A stretch of 64,000 bases of DNA from Prochilodus magdalenae (GCA_024036415.1 JAMWET010006936.1:1840001-1904000), one strand, 5' to 3'; shown: positions 11,805 through 23,065, numbered from the stretch's first letter. Numbers and translations: made by a program. The notes: generated from the letters alone by a model not told the origin.

Positions 11805-11846
<42 letters not shown>
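11805..11846. repeat. (TC)n microsatellite
   Basis: About 20 TC units, followed by C-rich sequence and a short (CA)n at 11878-11895. Confidence 0.95.
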
Positions 11847-11850
<4 letters not shown>

Positions 11851-11975
11851 CTCTTTCACCCCCCCCACCCCAACAAAACACACACACACACACACTTTTT
11901 TATTTTTAGCTCTGTGCCTCCCCCTCCAGATGCACAGGAATTATTATTTGCTGCTGGTCTGCTATGGGGCGATTA

Positions 11976-12532
11976 GAAACAAGAAATATATCTCTCTCTC
12001 TATTCCCTCTCTCTTTCTCCTATTCTCTCTCTCCTACACTCTCTCCATCTCTCTCACTTTATCTCTCTTATTATGTCTCTCTCCCTCTCCTGCTCTCTCT
12101 TTTTTCTCTCTCTTGCTCTTTCTGTCTCTCTTTCAAGCTATCTGTCTCACACTCACAAGAGTCTCAGACTTTTCTTTCTTCTTTCTCCCTGCCTTTCTTT
12201 TCTCTTTCACTCTCTCTCCCATTTTATCTTTCTCACATTGCTTGTCTCTCATTTTCTCTCACCTTTTCCTCTCTCATTCTTTCTCCCTCTGTCCCTTCAT
12301 TATTCTCTGCTACTTTCTCTCTCTGTCTCTTTCTGTCCCATGGTCTCTCTCTATTTCACCTTTACTTCTCACACAGTATCTCTTTCGCAATCTCTCTTCT
12401 CTCCCTCATTCTTTGTCTCTTTTTTATTCTTCCTGTCTTTGCCTCTCTCATTATCTGTCTCTTTTTCATTGTCTCTCTCTCTCACCCATTCATTATTTCG
12501 CTCTCATTTAATCTAACTGGTTCTCTCTCTAT
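11976..12532. repeat. Degenerate pyrimidine-rich (TCTC) tract
   Basis: About 550 bp in which the plus strand is strongly pyrimidine-biased: TCTC units interspersed with TATC, CATT, TTTC and GTCTC. It is probably an old, mutated extension of the neighbouring CT arrays. The long Ser-Leu frames through it are not genes. Confidence 0.9.
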
Positions 12533-13027
12533 TTCTGGGAATATCTGGGTTTTGTTATGGTTTAATAATCAACACAGATTGATTACAAAAACGATAAATA
12601 CTGTAATCAGCAGTTCAAGTGAAGAACAGACGGTTTAGAATTGGGATGTGTAATATGAACTTTCAAATATGCTGCCATATGATTTCACAATCAAAGTTCA
12701 TGTATCAATAATAATCATTTATATAAGAAGTCTAATAAGAAGAAGAAGAGGAAGAAGAAGAAAAAGAGAGAGGGAGAAAGAAAATGTTCATTATAATGTA
12801 AAATGCAGTGAAGTAGTCGTACAATGTTGCTCTGGCCTGCATTCCCTAGTATTACTTTGTCTTTACATTCATAAACTGTAAATGATCATCACTGTCAACC
12901 TTATTTAACAAGTGTGAGTGAGTTGGGAGTGTTATGGCCGTACCATTAACTTTTGGCCTTACATATTAGAAACAGAACTGGCTGCTTGTACTTTGAACAA
13001 AGCGTATACGAGCACTTAAACTGCATA
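12533..13027. other. AT-rich stretch with a GAA/GA tract
   Basis: No gene seen. A purine-rich AGAAGAAG/GAGA tract lies at 12733-12784, opposite in strand bias to the CT block upstream. Confidence 0.6.
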
Positions 13028-14010
13028 TACACTACATGGTAAAAAGTATCTGGACACCTGACCATCTCACCTATATAAACGAGTTTGACATGTGGACCAT
13101 ATGGAGCTGACCCCACTATCTAGCTATATGGAGCTGGCTCCACTTTGTAGCTATACGAAGCTGGCTCCACTTTGTAGCTATATGAAGCTGGCCCCACTTT
13201 GCAGCTATATGGAGCCCCCACCACCCCGCCCTTGCAGCTATATGAAACTGGCTCCACTTTGCAGCTATAACAGCCTCCACTCTTCTGGGAAAGCTTTGCA
13301 CAGGGTTTTGCAGTATGTCTGTGGGAATTTGCCACCATGCAGTCAATAGAGAATGTCAAGCTGGAATGGGAAAGAGACTTTCCTCAAAGTTATAACAATA
13401 ACATTAACTTTGAGTCCCAAACCCTGACAAACAGCCTATTGTCAGACCCTTATTCCCATGCACTTTGATAGGTAGCGTTCTTCTGGGATCTGCCAAATCA
13501 AGATTTGTGTATCAGGTTTTCAGATAGCGAAGTGTGATTCCTCACTGAGAACACATTCCCAATGTTCCAGAGTCCAGAGGCAGTGTACCTTACACCAATC
13601 CAGCTTAAATTTGCACAGTGATCTTGGGGTTTTGTATAGCTCATGAAAACCTATAGCATGAAGCTCCTGACTTACAGTTTTTGTGCTGGTGTTCCTACCA
13701 GAGGAAGTTTGGAATTCTGGAGCTAGTGATTTTTATATGCCACATGCCTCAGCACTTGACAGCCTGTCTTTTTGAGTTTGCATGCTCTACTGCTTTATGG
13801 CTAAACAGCTGTTTCTCCTAGATGCTACCATTTCACAATAATAGCGCTTACAGTTGACCAGGGCAGATCTAGCAGAGTGGAAATTTCACAAACTGACTTG
13901 TGGCAAAGGTGGCATCCCTGCTTAATCAAGCACATAGCCACATAGCCACGTATCCTCCAAAGACAAACACAGGCAGTAGAATGAGTCACACAGATGAGCT
14001 GAGTGACTTT
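13028..14010 (-). pseudogene. Decayed Tc1-like element with transposase on the minus strand
   Basis: The left end, around 'actacatggtaaaaagtatc' and 'tggacacctgaccatctc', resembles the terminus of a widespread teleost Tc1-like element as I remember it. On the minus strand the segment 13990-13825 reads KSVCEISTLLDLPWSTVSAI and IVKW, which fits the N-terminal helix-turn-helix DNA-binding domain of Tc1 transposases. Downstream pieces (about 13480-13740) continue in the expected order but with stops, and the segment between about 13360 and 13460 looks deleted or scrambled. The second terminus beyond 14010 is not recognisable. No functional protein can be made. An internal 27-bp minisatellite sits near the left end. 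Confidence 0.7.
13098..13268. repeat. 27-bp minisatellite, about 6 units
   Basis: Tandem units of about 27 bp of the type CTATATGGAGCTGGCTCCAC followed by TTTGTAG, with one longer variant unit (13205-13240, CCACCACCCCGCC). The sequence is the terminal part of the Tc1-like element multiplied in place. The unit is 9 codons, so frames stay open on both strands without being genes. Confidence 0.9.
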
Positions 14011-16513
14011 AAACATGACACTGTCATATGATGTCCACATAATAACGAGAAGCTGCCAAACCTTTTGTCTTGGTGAGCCCATGTGCAATGTTTGTAGTGA
14101 ACCAAGAGCCAAAATGATGAATATGGAGTTCAAGAAACTAGAGACAGAGATCCTCCATCTTGAAATTCCAATCAAAATGGCTATAAAGTACAAGTTATTC
14201 ATTCATTTCAGTCATTTCTCTGAGGAGAAAAGGCATACGACTTTCCATATGCATGAGGAAAAGGAACATCAATGGAAAATAACTTAAAGAACATATATAA
14301 CTTTATAATAAGGGTTTTATTTGCTTAATTTTCTGTGGCCGTTTTAGCGGAAAGTATTATGAGTGAATGATGACGAAGATGATATGACTGATTGCTAGTT
14401 TATTGAATGCATGCTTTACTGGCTAATACTGCATGCCACCAGGGTCAAGAGCTGATTACCAGGCAGTGAGGAGTTTTCTAGATGGCCTAATCAGACCCTT
14501 TGACATCCTATGGATGTGTGACTTGCATGAAGAAAGAATGTGGAGAGCAAAAGTACATCAGTTCATATCAGATACAGTTTGTAATGGACAACAACAAGAT
14601 GCTCTTCTTTGGGAATGATCCAAAAGAAGAATAAACTGCAGTGCACAGGTATTTCAAAATATTGTGATACTTTGGAATGCAAAAAAAGCATTGTTAATAT
14701 TAAATGTTGTGAATACAATTCTGAATTACTGAAATGCATGAATAAACCTGCATGTAACTTGGTTTGTAATAAGCTCACCAGACATAAGATTAGTCACCTG
14801 TGGCTGAAGCGTACCTAATAGCGTGCAACTCCTTCACAAGCACGGATTATAGCTGTGATTCAATTTGGCATGGACTGGATAAGTTTCTATTTGTAGGCCA
14901 CATCAGTGTTCGACAGTCTTGCTTTAAAGAATGGTACAGTTGGACCAGATTTGATGGATGCCTTCCCTGGCACAGTTCTGAGGAGAATTTCCTGTAGAGT
15001 GGGATTTTTGCCACTGCTGGTAGACCCGTATGACTGTACACCTTCATACACCTGCAGATTCACCTGCTTCCTTCACACTATGGTCTTTGGCACGCCCAAA
15101 TGCTCAATCACTCCTTTTAGCCAATCATTAACATCTGCTTTGGACATATTTCGCACACATGGAAAGAGAGATTCACTGGACTGTACCACCTCTTCCCAAT
15201 GTATTTATAGCCCCATCGACCTCGAGCAGAACCATCTGCAGGAGTCTGAGTTACTACCACCTTAAACACACAAGGTGACTTGTTGTTTTCTCCAGTGATC
15301 TTAGTTGTACACCGAACAAATGTTACACAGTCCACAGTATCAGCTAATTTCTACATACTGCACTCAAGACCGGGAATACATGGAAAGCACTGTGAGGGTA
15401 AACAGTGCTGAGACTGAGTTTTTTAAGACGTAGAGAATCCTTTGATAGAGGTGACAGTCATGAACCTCACTTTCACAAAGGAAGAAGAAAATACAAATTC
15501 AGATTCTGAATGAAACAGCCCATTTTTGTTACTGCACCTTTAAGCCTAATCTAAACTAAATGAGCTGTGATCTGATTGACTGTCCTGTGTCTCAGTCAGG
15601 AAAGTACTCAGAGATAAAACATTCTTTATAACTTCAGTATGAGCGGGTGGCGCTAAACTGCTGTAGGCTAAATAGGTGGATGTATGTAAACAAGTGAATC
15701 CCCATGACATCAGAAAAACATAACATTAAAATAACAATGAGCTATATATATACAAATCCTCCTGTATAGGTTACGTTCAGTTGGAAAGTATCTGTTCCAA
15801 ACCCTAACTTCTAAATTTACACTTGTAAAAATAAGACTTGCTTAATAATGTTTTCTTCTTTTCAGTATTTAACTTAATCAAGAGATTAATTTTAAAATAA
15901 AATAAAAAACTTTATCCTATCCCATGTTCTTTAATGTTACCTCTGAGACCGCAGGTCCGCAAGAGGAGCCTTATGTTAACCACACCCCTGCATTTTAGTG
16001 CAGAAAGTAAGACTACTATAGGCCTGTCTCTTACATTTTTTTTATTTCTGCTTAAAAAATACTAAAAGTACTATTACTGAAACAGTCGTTACTGAAACAT
16101 CGGTTAACATTTCAGTATAGTATTACGATTGCTGTGGTAGAGAATTTAAATTTTAAAATCTATTTTAATGTAGCATATTTAAATTATGACTATTCACTGT
16201 AAACAGATTTTGGTCTAAAGTCTAAGTCAGTAAAACCAAAATGTGTTCTTAACCTGTCACTTTGTAATTTAAAATGAATTGAAATTGCATCAGGAGCATC
16301 AAACTTTAGTTTCTGAATCCCAGCAAAGCTGACCTTCGCCAGTAGACCAGCACTCTATGTGTTAGTACACTTGTGATATCTGAAATGTCTAACTGGCTGG
16401 TGACTACATTGAGAGGAAAAACTAGGTAAAGGAGAAGCACTGTGATTTTAGAAGATGCGAAAAAGGATACATAGAAATGGTCAGTTATTACTTTACTTTA
16501 TTATTATTACTTT
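14011..16513. other. Stretch without supported gene; possible old repeat at 14806-15330
   Basis: Open frames up to 119 codons overlap on both strands at 14806-15335 but show no domain I recognise. The wording of 14815-14880 (a run around 'ttcaatttggcatggactgg') is reminiscent of transposon-derived sequence, without enough similarity to name it. The rest is AT-rich unique DNA. Confidence 0.35.
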
Positions 16514-16638
<125 letters not shown>

Positions 16639-16869
16639 TTTTCTTTAACAGAGTATTTTTTTTTCAAATGTATTTTTAGTGATTATGGTCTCCTAAAGCC
16701 ATAAGCCATATGAGACTATGTTCCTGTTATTTCATTACATGCTAGAATCACTGAAATGGATGGGCCTCAGGTGTCTTATTGCTTTTCTAAAAATGATAAG
16801 TATGAATTGACGTTACACCACATGCTCAGGTCCAAACACAAAAAGGACCATTGAGACTATTATCAGCAA

Positions 16870-17165
16870 CAAGTCTAGAAGCCAGGGTTTGTCATGGTAT
16901 GGGGTCAGTGTGTAAGTGTCCCTGGCAAAGGTCGTTACGACTTCTGTGATCCAGCATTCATACATTTAGAGTACATTGACATCTTAGAGCCAAATATGTT
17001 GCCTTCAAGAGCATGTCTTTTCCAGGAACATCCATGTATTTCTCCACAAGACTGGTCATGATGGACACATTACAAAGGCACTGATGAGGGAAGAAGAGGG
17101 TACTGGTACTGGACTGACCACCCTGAAGTCTGGACCTGTTCCCAATAAAGAAAGTGTGTAAATTT
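16870..17165 (+). pseudogene. Tc1/mariner-like transposase fragment (central catalytic part)
   Basis: From about 16880 the plus strand reads GFVMVWGQCVSVPGKGRYDF, then CDPAFIHLEYIDILEPNMLP and SRACLFQEHPCIS. This corresponds to the middle of a Tc1/mariner-type transposase leading up to the second catalytic Asp (here P-Q-D-W instead of the usual Q-Q-D-N). A stop follows at once, and later pieces (GRRGYWYWTDHPEVWTCSQ) drift between frames. Termini are not visible. It differs in sequence from the element starting at 17247, so it is a separate family. Inactive relic. Confidence 0.65.
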
Positions 17166-17246
17166 TTATTAATTAAAATGTGAGGACGATGACCCTGTAC
17201 TGTTACACGCCTTTAAAGGTTTTTGCACAAATAAAGGGACAATATA

Positions 17247-18152
17247 CAGTGGGGTGCGAAAGTTTGGGCAGCCTTGTTAATTTTCCTAATTTAAACAGAG
17301 CCGCTTGAGGTATGCTAAAGCACATTTGGACAGGCCAGCTTCATTTTGGAATAAGGTGCTGTGGACTGATGAAACTAAAATGGAGTTATTTGGGCATAAC
17401 AAGGGCCGTTATGCATGGAGGAAAAAAGAACACAGCACTCCAAGAAAAACACCTGCTACCTACAGTAAAATTTGGTGGTGGTTCCATCATGCTGTGGGGC
17501 TGTGTGGCCAGTACAGGGACTGGGAATCTTGTTAAAGTTGAGGGACGCATAGATTCCAATCAATATCAGCAGATTCTGGAGACCAATGTCCAGGAATCAG
17601 TGACAAAGCTGAAGCTGCGCCGGTGCTGGATCTTCCAACAAAACAACGACCCTAAACACTGCTCAAAATCTACTTATGCATTCATGCAGAGGAACAAGTA
17701 CAACGTTCTGGAATGGCTATCTCAGTCCCCAGACCTGAATATTATTGAAAATCTGAGGTGTCACTTAAAGAGAGCTGTCCATGCTCGGAAACCATCAAAC
17801 CTGAATGAACTAGAGATGTTTTGTAAAGAAGAATGGTCTAAAATACCTTCAGCCACAATCCAGACTCTCATTAGAAGCTATAGAAAGCGTTTAGAGGCTG
17901 TTATTTCTGCGAAAGGAGGATCTACTAAATGTTTTTTTTTTGGTGCCCAAATTTATGCACCTGCCTACTTTTGTTTAACCAATTATTGCACACTTTCTGT
18001 AATTCATATAAACTTCATGTCACTTCTCAAATATCACTGTGTTTGTCCCCTATATGATATATTTAACGAAATTTTTTTATCCAAACAATCAATGCTTTAT
18101 AAAGGTAAATCAGGAAAATTAACAACGCTGCTCAAACTTTCGCACCCAACTG
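17247..18152 (+). mobile_element. Tc1-like transposon copy with both terminal inverted repeats
   Basis: The left terminus CAGTGGGGTGCGAAAGTTTG and the right terminus (reverse complement CAGTTGGGTGCGAAAGTTTG) form inverted repeats of about 39 bp that both run into a GGAAAATTAA-type inner edge. TA dinucleotides flank the element at 17245-17246 and 18153-18154, the Tc1/mariner target duplication. At 906 bp it is much shorter than a typical autonomous Tc1 element (about 1.6 kb). The DNA-binding half of the transposase is missing between about 17285 and 17310. Of the copies here it has the best-preserved boundaries. Confidence 0.88.
17305..18130 (+). pseudogene. Truncated Tc1 transposase, catalytic domain, DDE broken
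   Basis: The reading starts inside the catalytic domain (FWNKVLWTDETKMELFG, frame beginning at 17305), so the first catalytic Asp (W-T-D-E-T) is present. Around 17460-17470 the frame shifts, and the rest is open from GGGSIMLWGCVAS to YRKRLEAVISAKGGSTKC. The second catalytic site, normally Q-Q-D-N-D-P-K-H, reads FQQNNDPKH at about 17633-17659, so the catalytic Asp is Asn. The Glu survives in PDLNIIENL, close to the Tc1 D34E spacing. The N-terminal helix-turn-helix domains are deleted. Translation past KGGSTK continues into non-coding tail. No active enzyme is expected. Confidence 0.88.
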
Positions 18153-18184
18153 TAACACCTGAAACACTTTGCCGCTTGGTATCC

Positions 18185-18449
18185 TCAGGGCCAAACGATT
18201 TTAAGTGTTGTGAAAAGAAATGGCAACATTAAAAAGTGGTGATTACTTTATCGTCCCAACTTTTGTTGGAATGTGTTACAGGCCTGAAATGCAGGAATGG
18301 ATGTATATTAAAAACTGAATGAAGTTGACCAGGCAAAACATGAAATATCTTGGGTCCATACTGTCTACAATGAAACAAAATTCAAAGTAAAGGTGTAAAC
18401 GCTGTGTTTTTTTCCCACACTGTCATAACTTATTATGATTTGGGTTGTA
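18185..18449 (+). mobile_element. 3' part of another Tc1/mariner-like element
   Basis: The segment contains 'cgtcccaacttttgttgga', 'atgtgttacaggcctgaaat' and ends in 'gatttgggttgta'. I recognise these as the 3' untranslated part and terminus of an abundant teleost Tc1/mariner-type repeat. Only the 3' portion is present. It abuts the previous element within about 30 bp, suggesting insertion of one beside or into the other. Confidence 0.65.
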
Positions 18450-20030
18450 CACGTGTTGTACAAGCTGTCAAGGCATGTCAGCTATCACTTACAATTATGT
18501 TATCCAGATGTGTAATTGGAGACCCTGTGTAAAGCGTCTTTGGTGTCACCTCGGCCTACTTTCCAAAAGGCATTGCAGTGTTAAGGTCATTGTAACAATC
18601 AGAGTGGTTCTTCAAAGTAACACTTGTTCTAGCATCTTGAAATAATCTTTGTGTGATGCTTTTGGAAAATCCACACTGACTCAACCTGCTAAGGTTGGTT
18701 TGTGCCATTGAAGCCCTTTAAAGGAACCGCTATGATGGAGGCTTGGCAAGAAGACATTCTGCATTGATAGTCTCTTTGTAATCTAACCGTAACAACCGTT
18801 CCATACAGATGCCTCTGACAGCTGTCTCCAGATGTGCAAACAAAATCTCCGCCTACCTATTTATGACCTCCATATGATGCACATTTACAGACGCACCCTG
18901 AAACACGTCCCTCGTTGACTTCGCCTACTAGATTTTGTACGGCAGTGTACGAGAATCAGTCTAGAGTCTCTTAACAAGACTCTGCTTTATCCATCCTCAT
19001 GTTCAACAGGATCAAATATTCCTACACTGTAGGTAGGAAGCGCCAGCAGGAACATGCAGGTCAGTATTGTTTACTTGGTTCTTTGGAATCTTCAAGAGGC
19101 AGTGTTCCTCAGCCATGAATGTCAATAGCAGCCCATAACAACATTAGCTTATACACAGAACCTCATTGGAACCATATTGGCTAGTTCATGCTAGTCTTTG
19201 GAACATCTCCTTTCACCTGCTGAAATACTTGTGCCTAGCGTTCTATAGATCCCTTTTTCCCTTTTTTCAGTCCAGCTCAAATATCTCATTAGTTCATGCT
19301 TAATATAAAGTAATAGCTATAGCAAACTTACCTGGCTGGTTAGTGTAATAGACAGTATACGTCCATATTATCTGCAAGAACTGATTTTGAGCTGGCTGAT
19401 TCACTCATCTGCCCAGTTCTATTAATAAAAGCAGTGCATATTTCTATGAATATTTAGGACATGACATTTTGGAAAGCTGCGTAGGCTAATATTATTACAC
19501 GGTTGTTGGTAAGCGATAAGGATACTAGTTGCCTCTCGCTCAGGCCTAGAAACAACATCAGAAAGAAGTGAGTCGGTATGTGAACATATTAAAGGCATAC
19601 AACACCAACCAGACAGACAGGGGTGGGCAGAGCAACCTAACACCTTCCTCAGCTGCAAGTATTGTTACTTCCACAGAATCGCAGTGGAAGTGCTTCGGTA
19701 GCCCAGTGTGCATCAGTGTAGAGGGGTGAAGTTTGCTGGCACTATTCTTCTCTTTTTGAGATGCTACTGGTTTATGATAAACGTATTAGCAATAGCAAAG
19801 CCAAAAAAGGATAAAGTTGAGGGCAAAGGTCAAATAAGGAGTAAGCATGAAAAAATCAGTCCCTCAAAAAAGTTGTATTAAAAGTATCATCACTGGCAAA
19901 ATCCTTGGAAAGCTAACAGCCTGTCAAAAAGCTACCTAAGAACATGGAGCTGCGTTAATGTTTACTAGAAACTCCCCCAACTGTGATCATGGTACCTACA
20001 ATAAGATGATTTATACCAAATTAAAGGACA
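18450..20030. other. Unique stretch, nothing recognised
   Basis: No gene or clear repeat seen. The open frames are short and unmotivated. Confidence 0.5.
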
Positions 20031-20054
20031 TCTATCTATCTATCTATCTATCTA
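20031..20054. repeat. (TCTA)n tetranucleotide microsatellite
   Basis: Six TCTA units. Confidence 0.95.
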
Positions 20055-20294
20055 GGCATGTATGAACGTTATACATGTACGTCCAAAACACCTACTAACA
20101 GATGTTAGAACATTGCTGTCATAATTTGATTGCACTCACAATAGCATGCCAATTCACCCCAAACCTCCTCCATTACTCCAGAAAATGCACCTCTACCTCT
20201 CCACAGTCCAACACTGGGAGGCTGCATTCCTCTTTAACAGACAACACAACTTGAAAAAAGTTAAACTTGTTACTTTGAAGGAGTGTCTGATATC

Positions 20295-20760
20295 TACACT
20301 CACCGAACTCTTTTTAGGTACACCGCTTTAAATCTGCACACATTGTTCATTTTATCAGCTCCACTTACCATAAAGCACCTTATAGCTCTATGACAGACTG
20401 TGGTCCATCTGTGTCTTTGCATACCTTTATAGCTCTTATTCACACTGTCCTTCAAAGGTCAGGAGGTATTATGTAGATGGTACATGATTCTCAGCACTGA
20501 ATGACACTGGCGTGGTGGTGGTGTGTTAGTGTGTTGTGCTGGTGTGAGTGGATCAGACACAGCAGTGCTGCTGGAGTGTTTAAACGCCTCAGGGTCACTG
20601 CTGGACTGAGAACAGTCCCCCAAACAAAACTATCCACACAACAGCGACCTGTGGGCAGCGTCCTGTGACCACTAATAAAGGACTAGAGGATGATCAACAC
20701 AAACTGTGCTGCAGTAGATGAGCTATCTACTCTGATTTCACATCTACTAGGTGGAGAACC
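20295..20760. mobile_element. Half copy of a foldback-type teleost repeat
   Basis: From 'tcatttta tcagctccac' through 'acagcagtgctgctggagtg' and 'gggcagcgtcctgtgacc' to 'ctaggtggag' the sequence parallels the first half and middle of the full copy at 32362-33087. The second, inverted arm is absent. The left flank 'actcaccgaactctttttag' looks like the terminus of a different Tc1-type repeat, so two elements may be fused here. No coding capacity. Confidence 0.7.
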
Positions 20761-20837
20761 ATAAATTCCCACTAGCCTATTAAGAAAACACTGATCACCT
20801 GTGTTTGCACCCATGTGTCCCCAAGTTATGTGTGTTC

Positions 20838-20882
20838 TATGAATATATATGTATGTATATGTACACATGTATATATATATTT
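20838..20882. repeat. TA/TG-rich microsatellite
   Basis: Short compound (TA)n(TG)n tract 'gaatatatatgtatgtatat' and following bases. Confidence 0.8.
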
Positions 20883-21112
20883 ACTTCTGCACTGAAATGG
20901 TGTCATATTGTGATGCAAAAACCACAATACATATTGTATCGGGACATTCAGTATTGTTCCACCTCCACCGACTATCTATTTTCCCATGCCTCTGCATTAC
21001 TGTGCAGCCTTTCCTTTTTTGCCACAGCAATGTACAGGCACCAGAGACACACAAGGTGTCATCACGACCACAAATCACTTCCCTGAGTGCTTCTGCTTCT
21101 CTCCACCTCCGT

Positions 21113-21190
21113 GCTCTCTCTCTCTCTCTTTCCCCCCTCCCTGGCTTCCTCTCTCTTTCTCTCTCTGTTTTTCCCTCGCACTCCCTCCTT
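21113..21190. repeat. CT-rich tract
   Basis: CTCTCT and CCCTCC runs, pyrimidine-rich on the plus strand. The open Ser-Leu frames are artefacts. Confidence 0.85.
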
Positions 21191-21199
21191 TCCCCTTCT

Positions 21200-21450
21200 C
21201 TCCAGCGCGCCATATAGGACGGAGTTGGTATATATCTCAATTAGGGTGTGTAGGAGGGAGGGGGTGTGGGGGGTTGTAGAGGCGAAGGGGGAGGGGTCAT
21301 ATCCTGAATGACTCCACCCCCAAACTGTCCCTCAACGGCCCCCTTAAAGAGGAAGCGGCTCGCTGGATTCCTGTCAGTCAGACGCCCTTCGGCCGTTTAT
21401 GCAAATCAGCCCGTGGTGGTGGTGGGGGGGTGGGGGGCATGTCTAGATTT
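21200..21450. promoter_or_regulatory. G-rich/CpG-containing unique island with octamer motif (candidate)
   Basis: A GC-rich island in AT-rich surroundings: G-rich runs at 21251-21297, a CpG-bearing segment at 21330-21395, and a perfect octamer ATGCAAAT at 21399-21406, followed by a second G-rich run (21416-21438). A CT tract lies just upstream. No splice or ORF evidence supports an exon. A cis-regulatory element is a guess from composition and motifs. Confidence 0.3.
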
Positions 21451-22940
21451 GTTTGTCATCCGTTATGCCTTCCCCCTTTCATTCTTTTATCCCGCCAGCT
21501 TGAACGCACACACGCATTCCACACACACCCATAAACACACTGCGCTCTTTTTTTCATAACTTAACAGTATGTAGGTACGGTATGTATGTGTAATAATAAT
21601 AATGTGCTGTATTAAATATATGATATAAGGTTTACATAAAATACTTACAAATAACATTGATGCTTATATAAATGTTTTATGAGCAAATAAATACATCATG
21701 CACATCAAAGTCATATACATCTGTCTAGGAGGCATTTATTCACTCATAAAACTCATTATAATTACTTTTTCTTTATGAGCTATATATATATACCTATATG
21801 TTATATATAAATAATGATACATATATGTAATAATATACATGTAATAATATGGCCACATGCATTATATTTAAGTAAGAACATACATGGGACACTATTAACC
21901 ATTTAAGTAAATTTAAATTTCACCAAGGTTCTTTAAGGGTGTGGTGTTCACACTGTGAGTTCGCAACGTTTGGCCGAGAGTGAAAACTGTTTTTGAGGCC
22001 ACAGAGCCAAACTCTAGTTCTGAAATCAGTGGTCTGGGATTCGCTTCCGAACTCTGGCTACGGTCCCCTGCGCATGTGGAAGCTATCCACTCACGGTGAA
22101 CTGTGTGGAGTTATGGGACTGGTTCATTTTGGAGTGCAACTGCATCGACTTATTGTGTTACCTCCCTTTTTAGGTTACATGATGCAGGGAAAGCTCTGTT
22201 CTTTAATAAATAAGCAGCAAACTGATTAAACCAGTGCCCAGCATTTTGTAGTCCTGTGTACAGAAAAGTGATCTATGGGGTGCGCCCTCAACTTACTATT
22301 CTTGAGTGTGACAGTAAACCAGTAATTAGCTCCTCCCCCCAGACGAGCTCAGAATTGGTCCAGGGTGCGGACTCAAGAATCTGGACTCGAGACTTTAGGT
22401 TCTTTCGGTCACCATATACTTACATGAGGATGTTATTTTCACAGCATCAAACCAATAGTAGACTCTTTGCATAGGGACAGCACGGAGGAGAGTTCCAACC
22501 ACACTGCCACCGTGGGGACTGAATATGTAGGCATATATACAGACACCGCATTGGCCACTTTGGCCTATTGCTACAATACGTCAATGCGTCCGCCATATTG
22601 GTCCAGGTAAGACTGGCTTGCAAGCATATACAAGTAAATGGTTTACCTCAATGGAAAACACTTTTACGTTTACATTTCACTGGGCTGTTTTTATATGCAA
22701 GAGTTTATGATCTACATGGAGCACAAAAAGAAGCTTTGTCTTCAGTCCAAATGATCAATAGTTATAATTGCTGCTAGATGCTGAAGAGAGGACTGGGATC
22801 AGCATTGGACTCACATGAACTGAATTGCCATTGGTTTGGTAAATAATTCCATAACTCACGTATGTCAAGCATTTGGCTTATTGCCCTTGGTTAATGCGTT
22901 CTGAGACGTGCTCAATGGACCAAAGTCACCTAGTTCAACT
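21451..22940. other. AT-rich stretch, nothing firmly recognised
   Basis: No supported gene. TAA/TA-rich runs occupy 21570-21860. At 22555-22620 a CCGCCATATTGG motif is followed by CAGGTAAG, which resembles a 5' exon end with a splice donor. With nothing to join it to, I do not call an exon. Confidence 0.4.
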
Positions 22941-23065
22941 ATGGTAAGGTAAATATAGTTTTTCATATATGGCCCCTTTAAAGAGATTTCATTCAAATTT
23001 TGGAGCATTTCAATTGGTCCAATCATCATGAAATTTAAAACAAATGTAACGGACAGCTGCTAAGC
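22941..23065 (-). repeat. Dispersed repeat family E copy
   Basis: Read in reverse this parallels 60665-60835: 'ttggagcatttcaattggtc' against 'ttggggccatttcagtcggt', then a short AT segment and CAGCTGCT with a following TCAAATGAT. Diverged and truncated. Confidence 0.5.

Noticed and set aside
11142..12638. Several 100-235 codon frames through the CT block
   Set aside because: Poly Ser-Leu or Glu-Arg translations of dinucleotide repeats on both strands; no unique sequence with coding character.
14806..15335. Another Tc1-like transposase copy
   Set aside because: The wording is suggestive, but I could not read any catalytic or helix-turn-helix motif in any frame.
20838..20882. TATA-box promoter in the TA-rich run
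   Set aside because: TATA matches inside TA microsatellites carry no information.
22568..22620. Exon end at CCGCCATATTGGTCCAGGTAAG
   Set aside because: A single donor-like match without promoter, acceptor or coding frame. Such matches are expected by chance.
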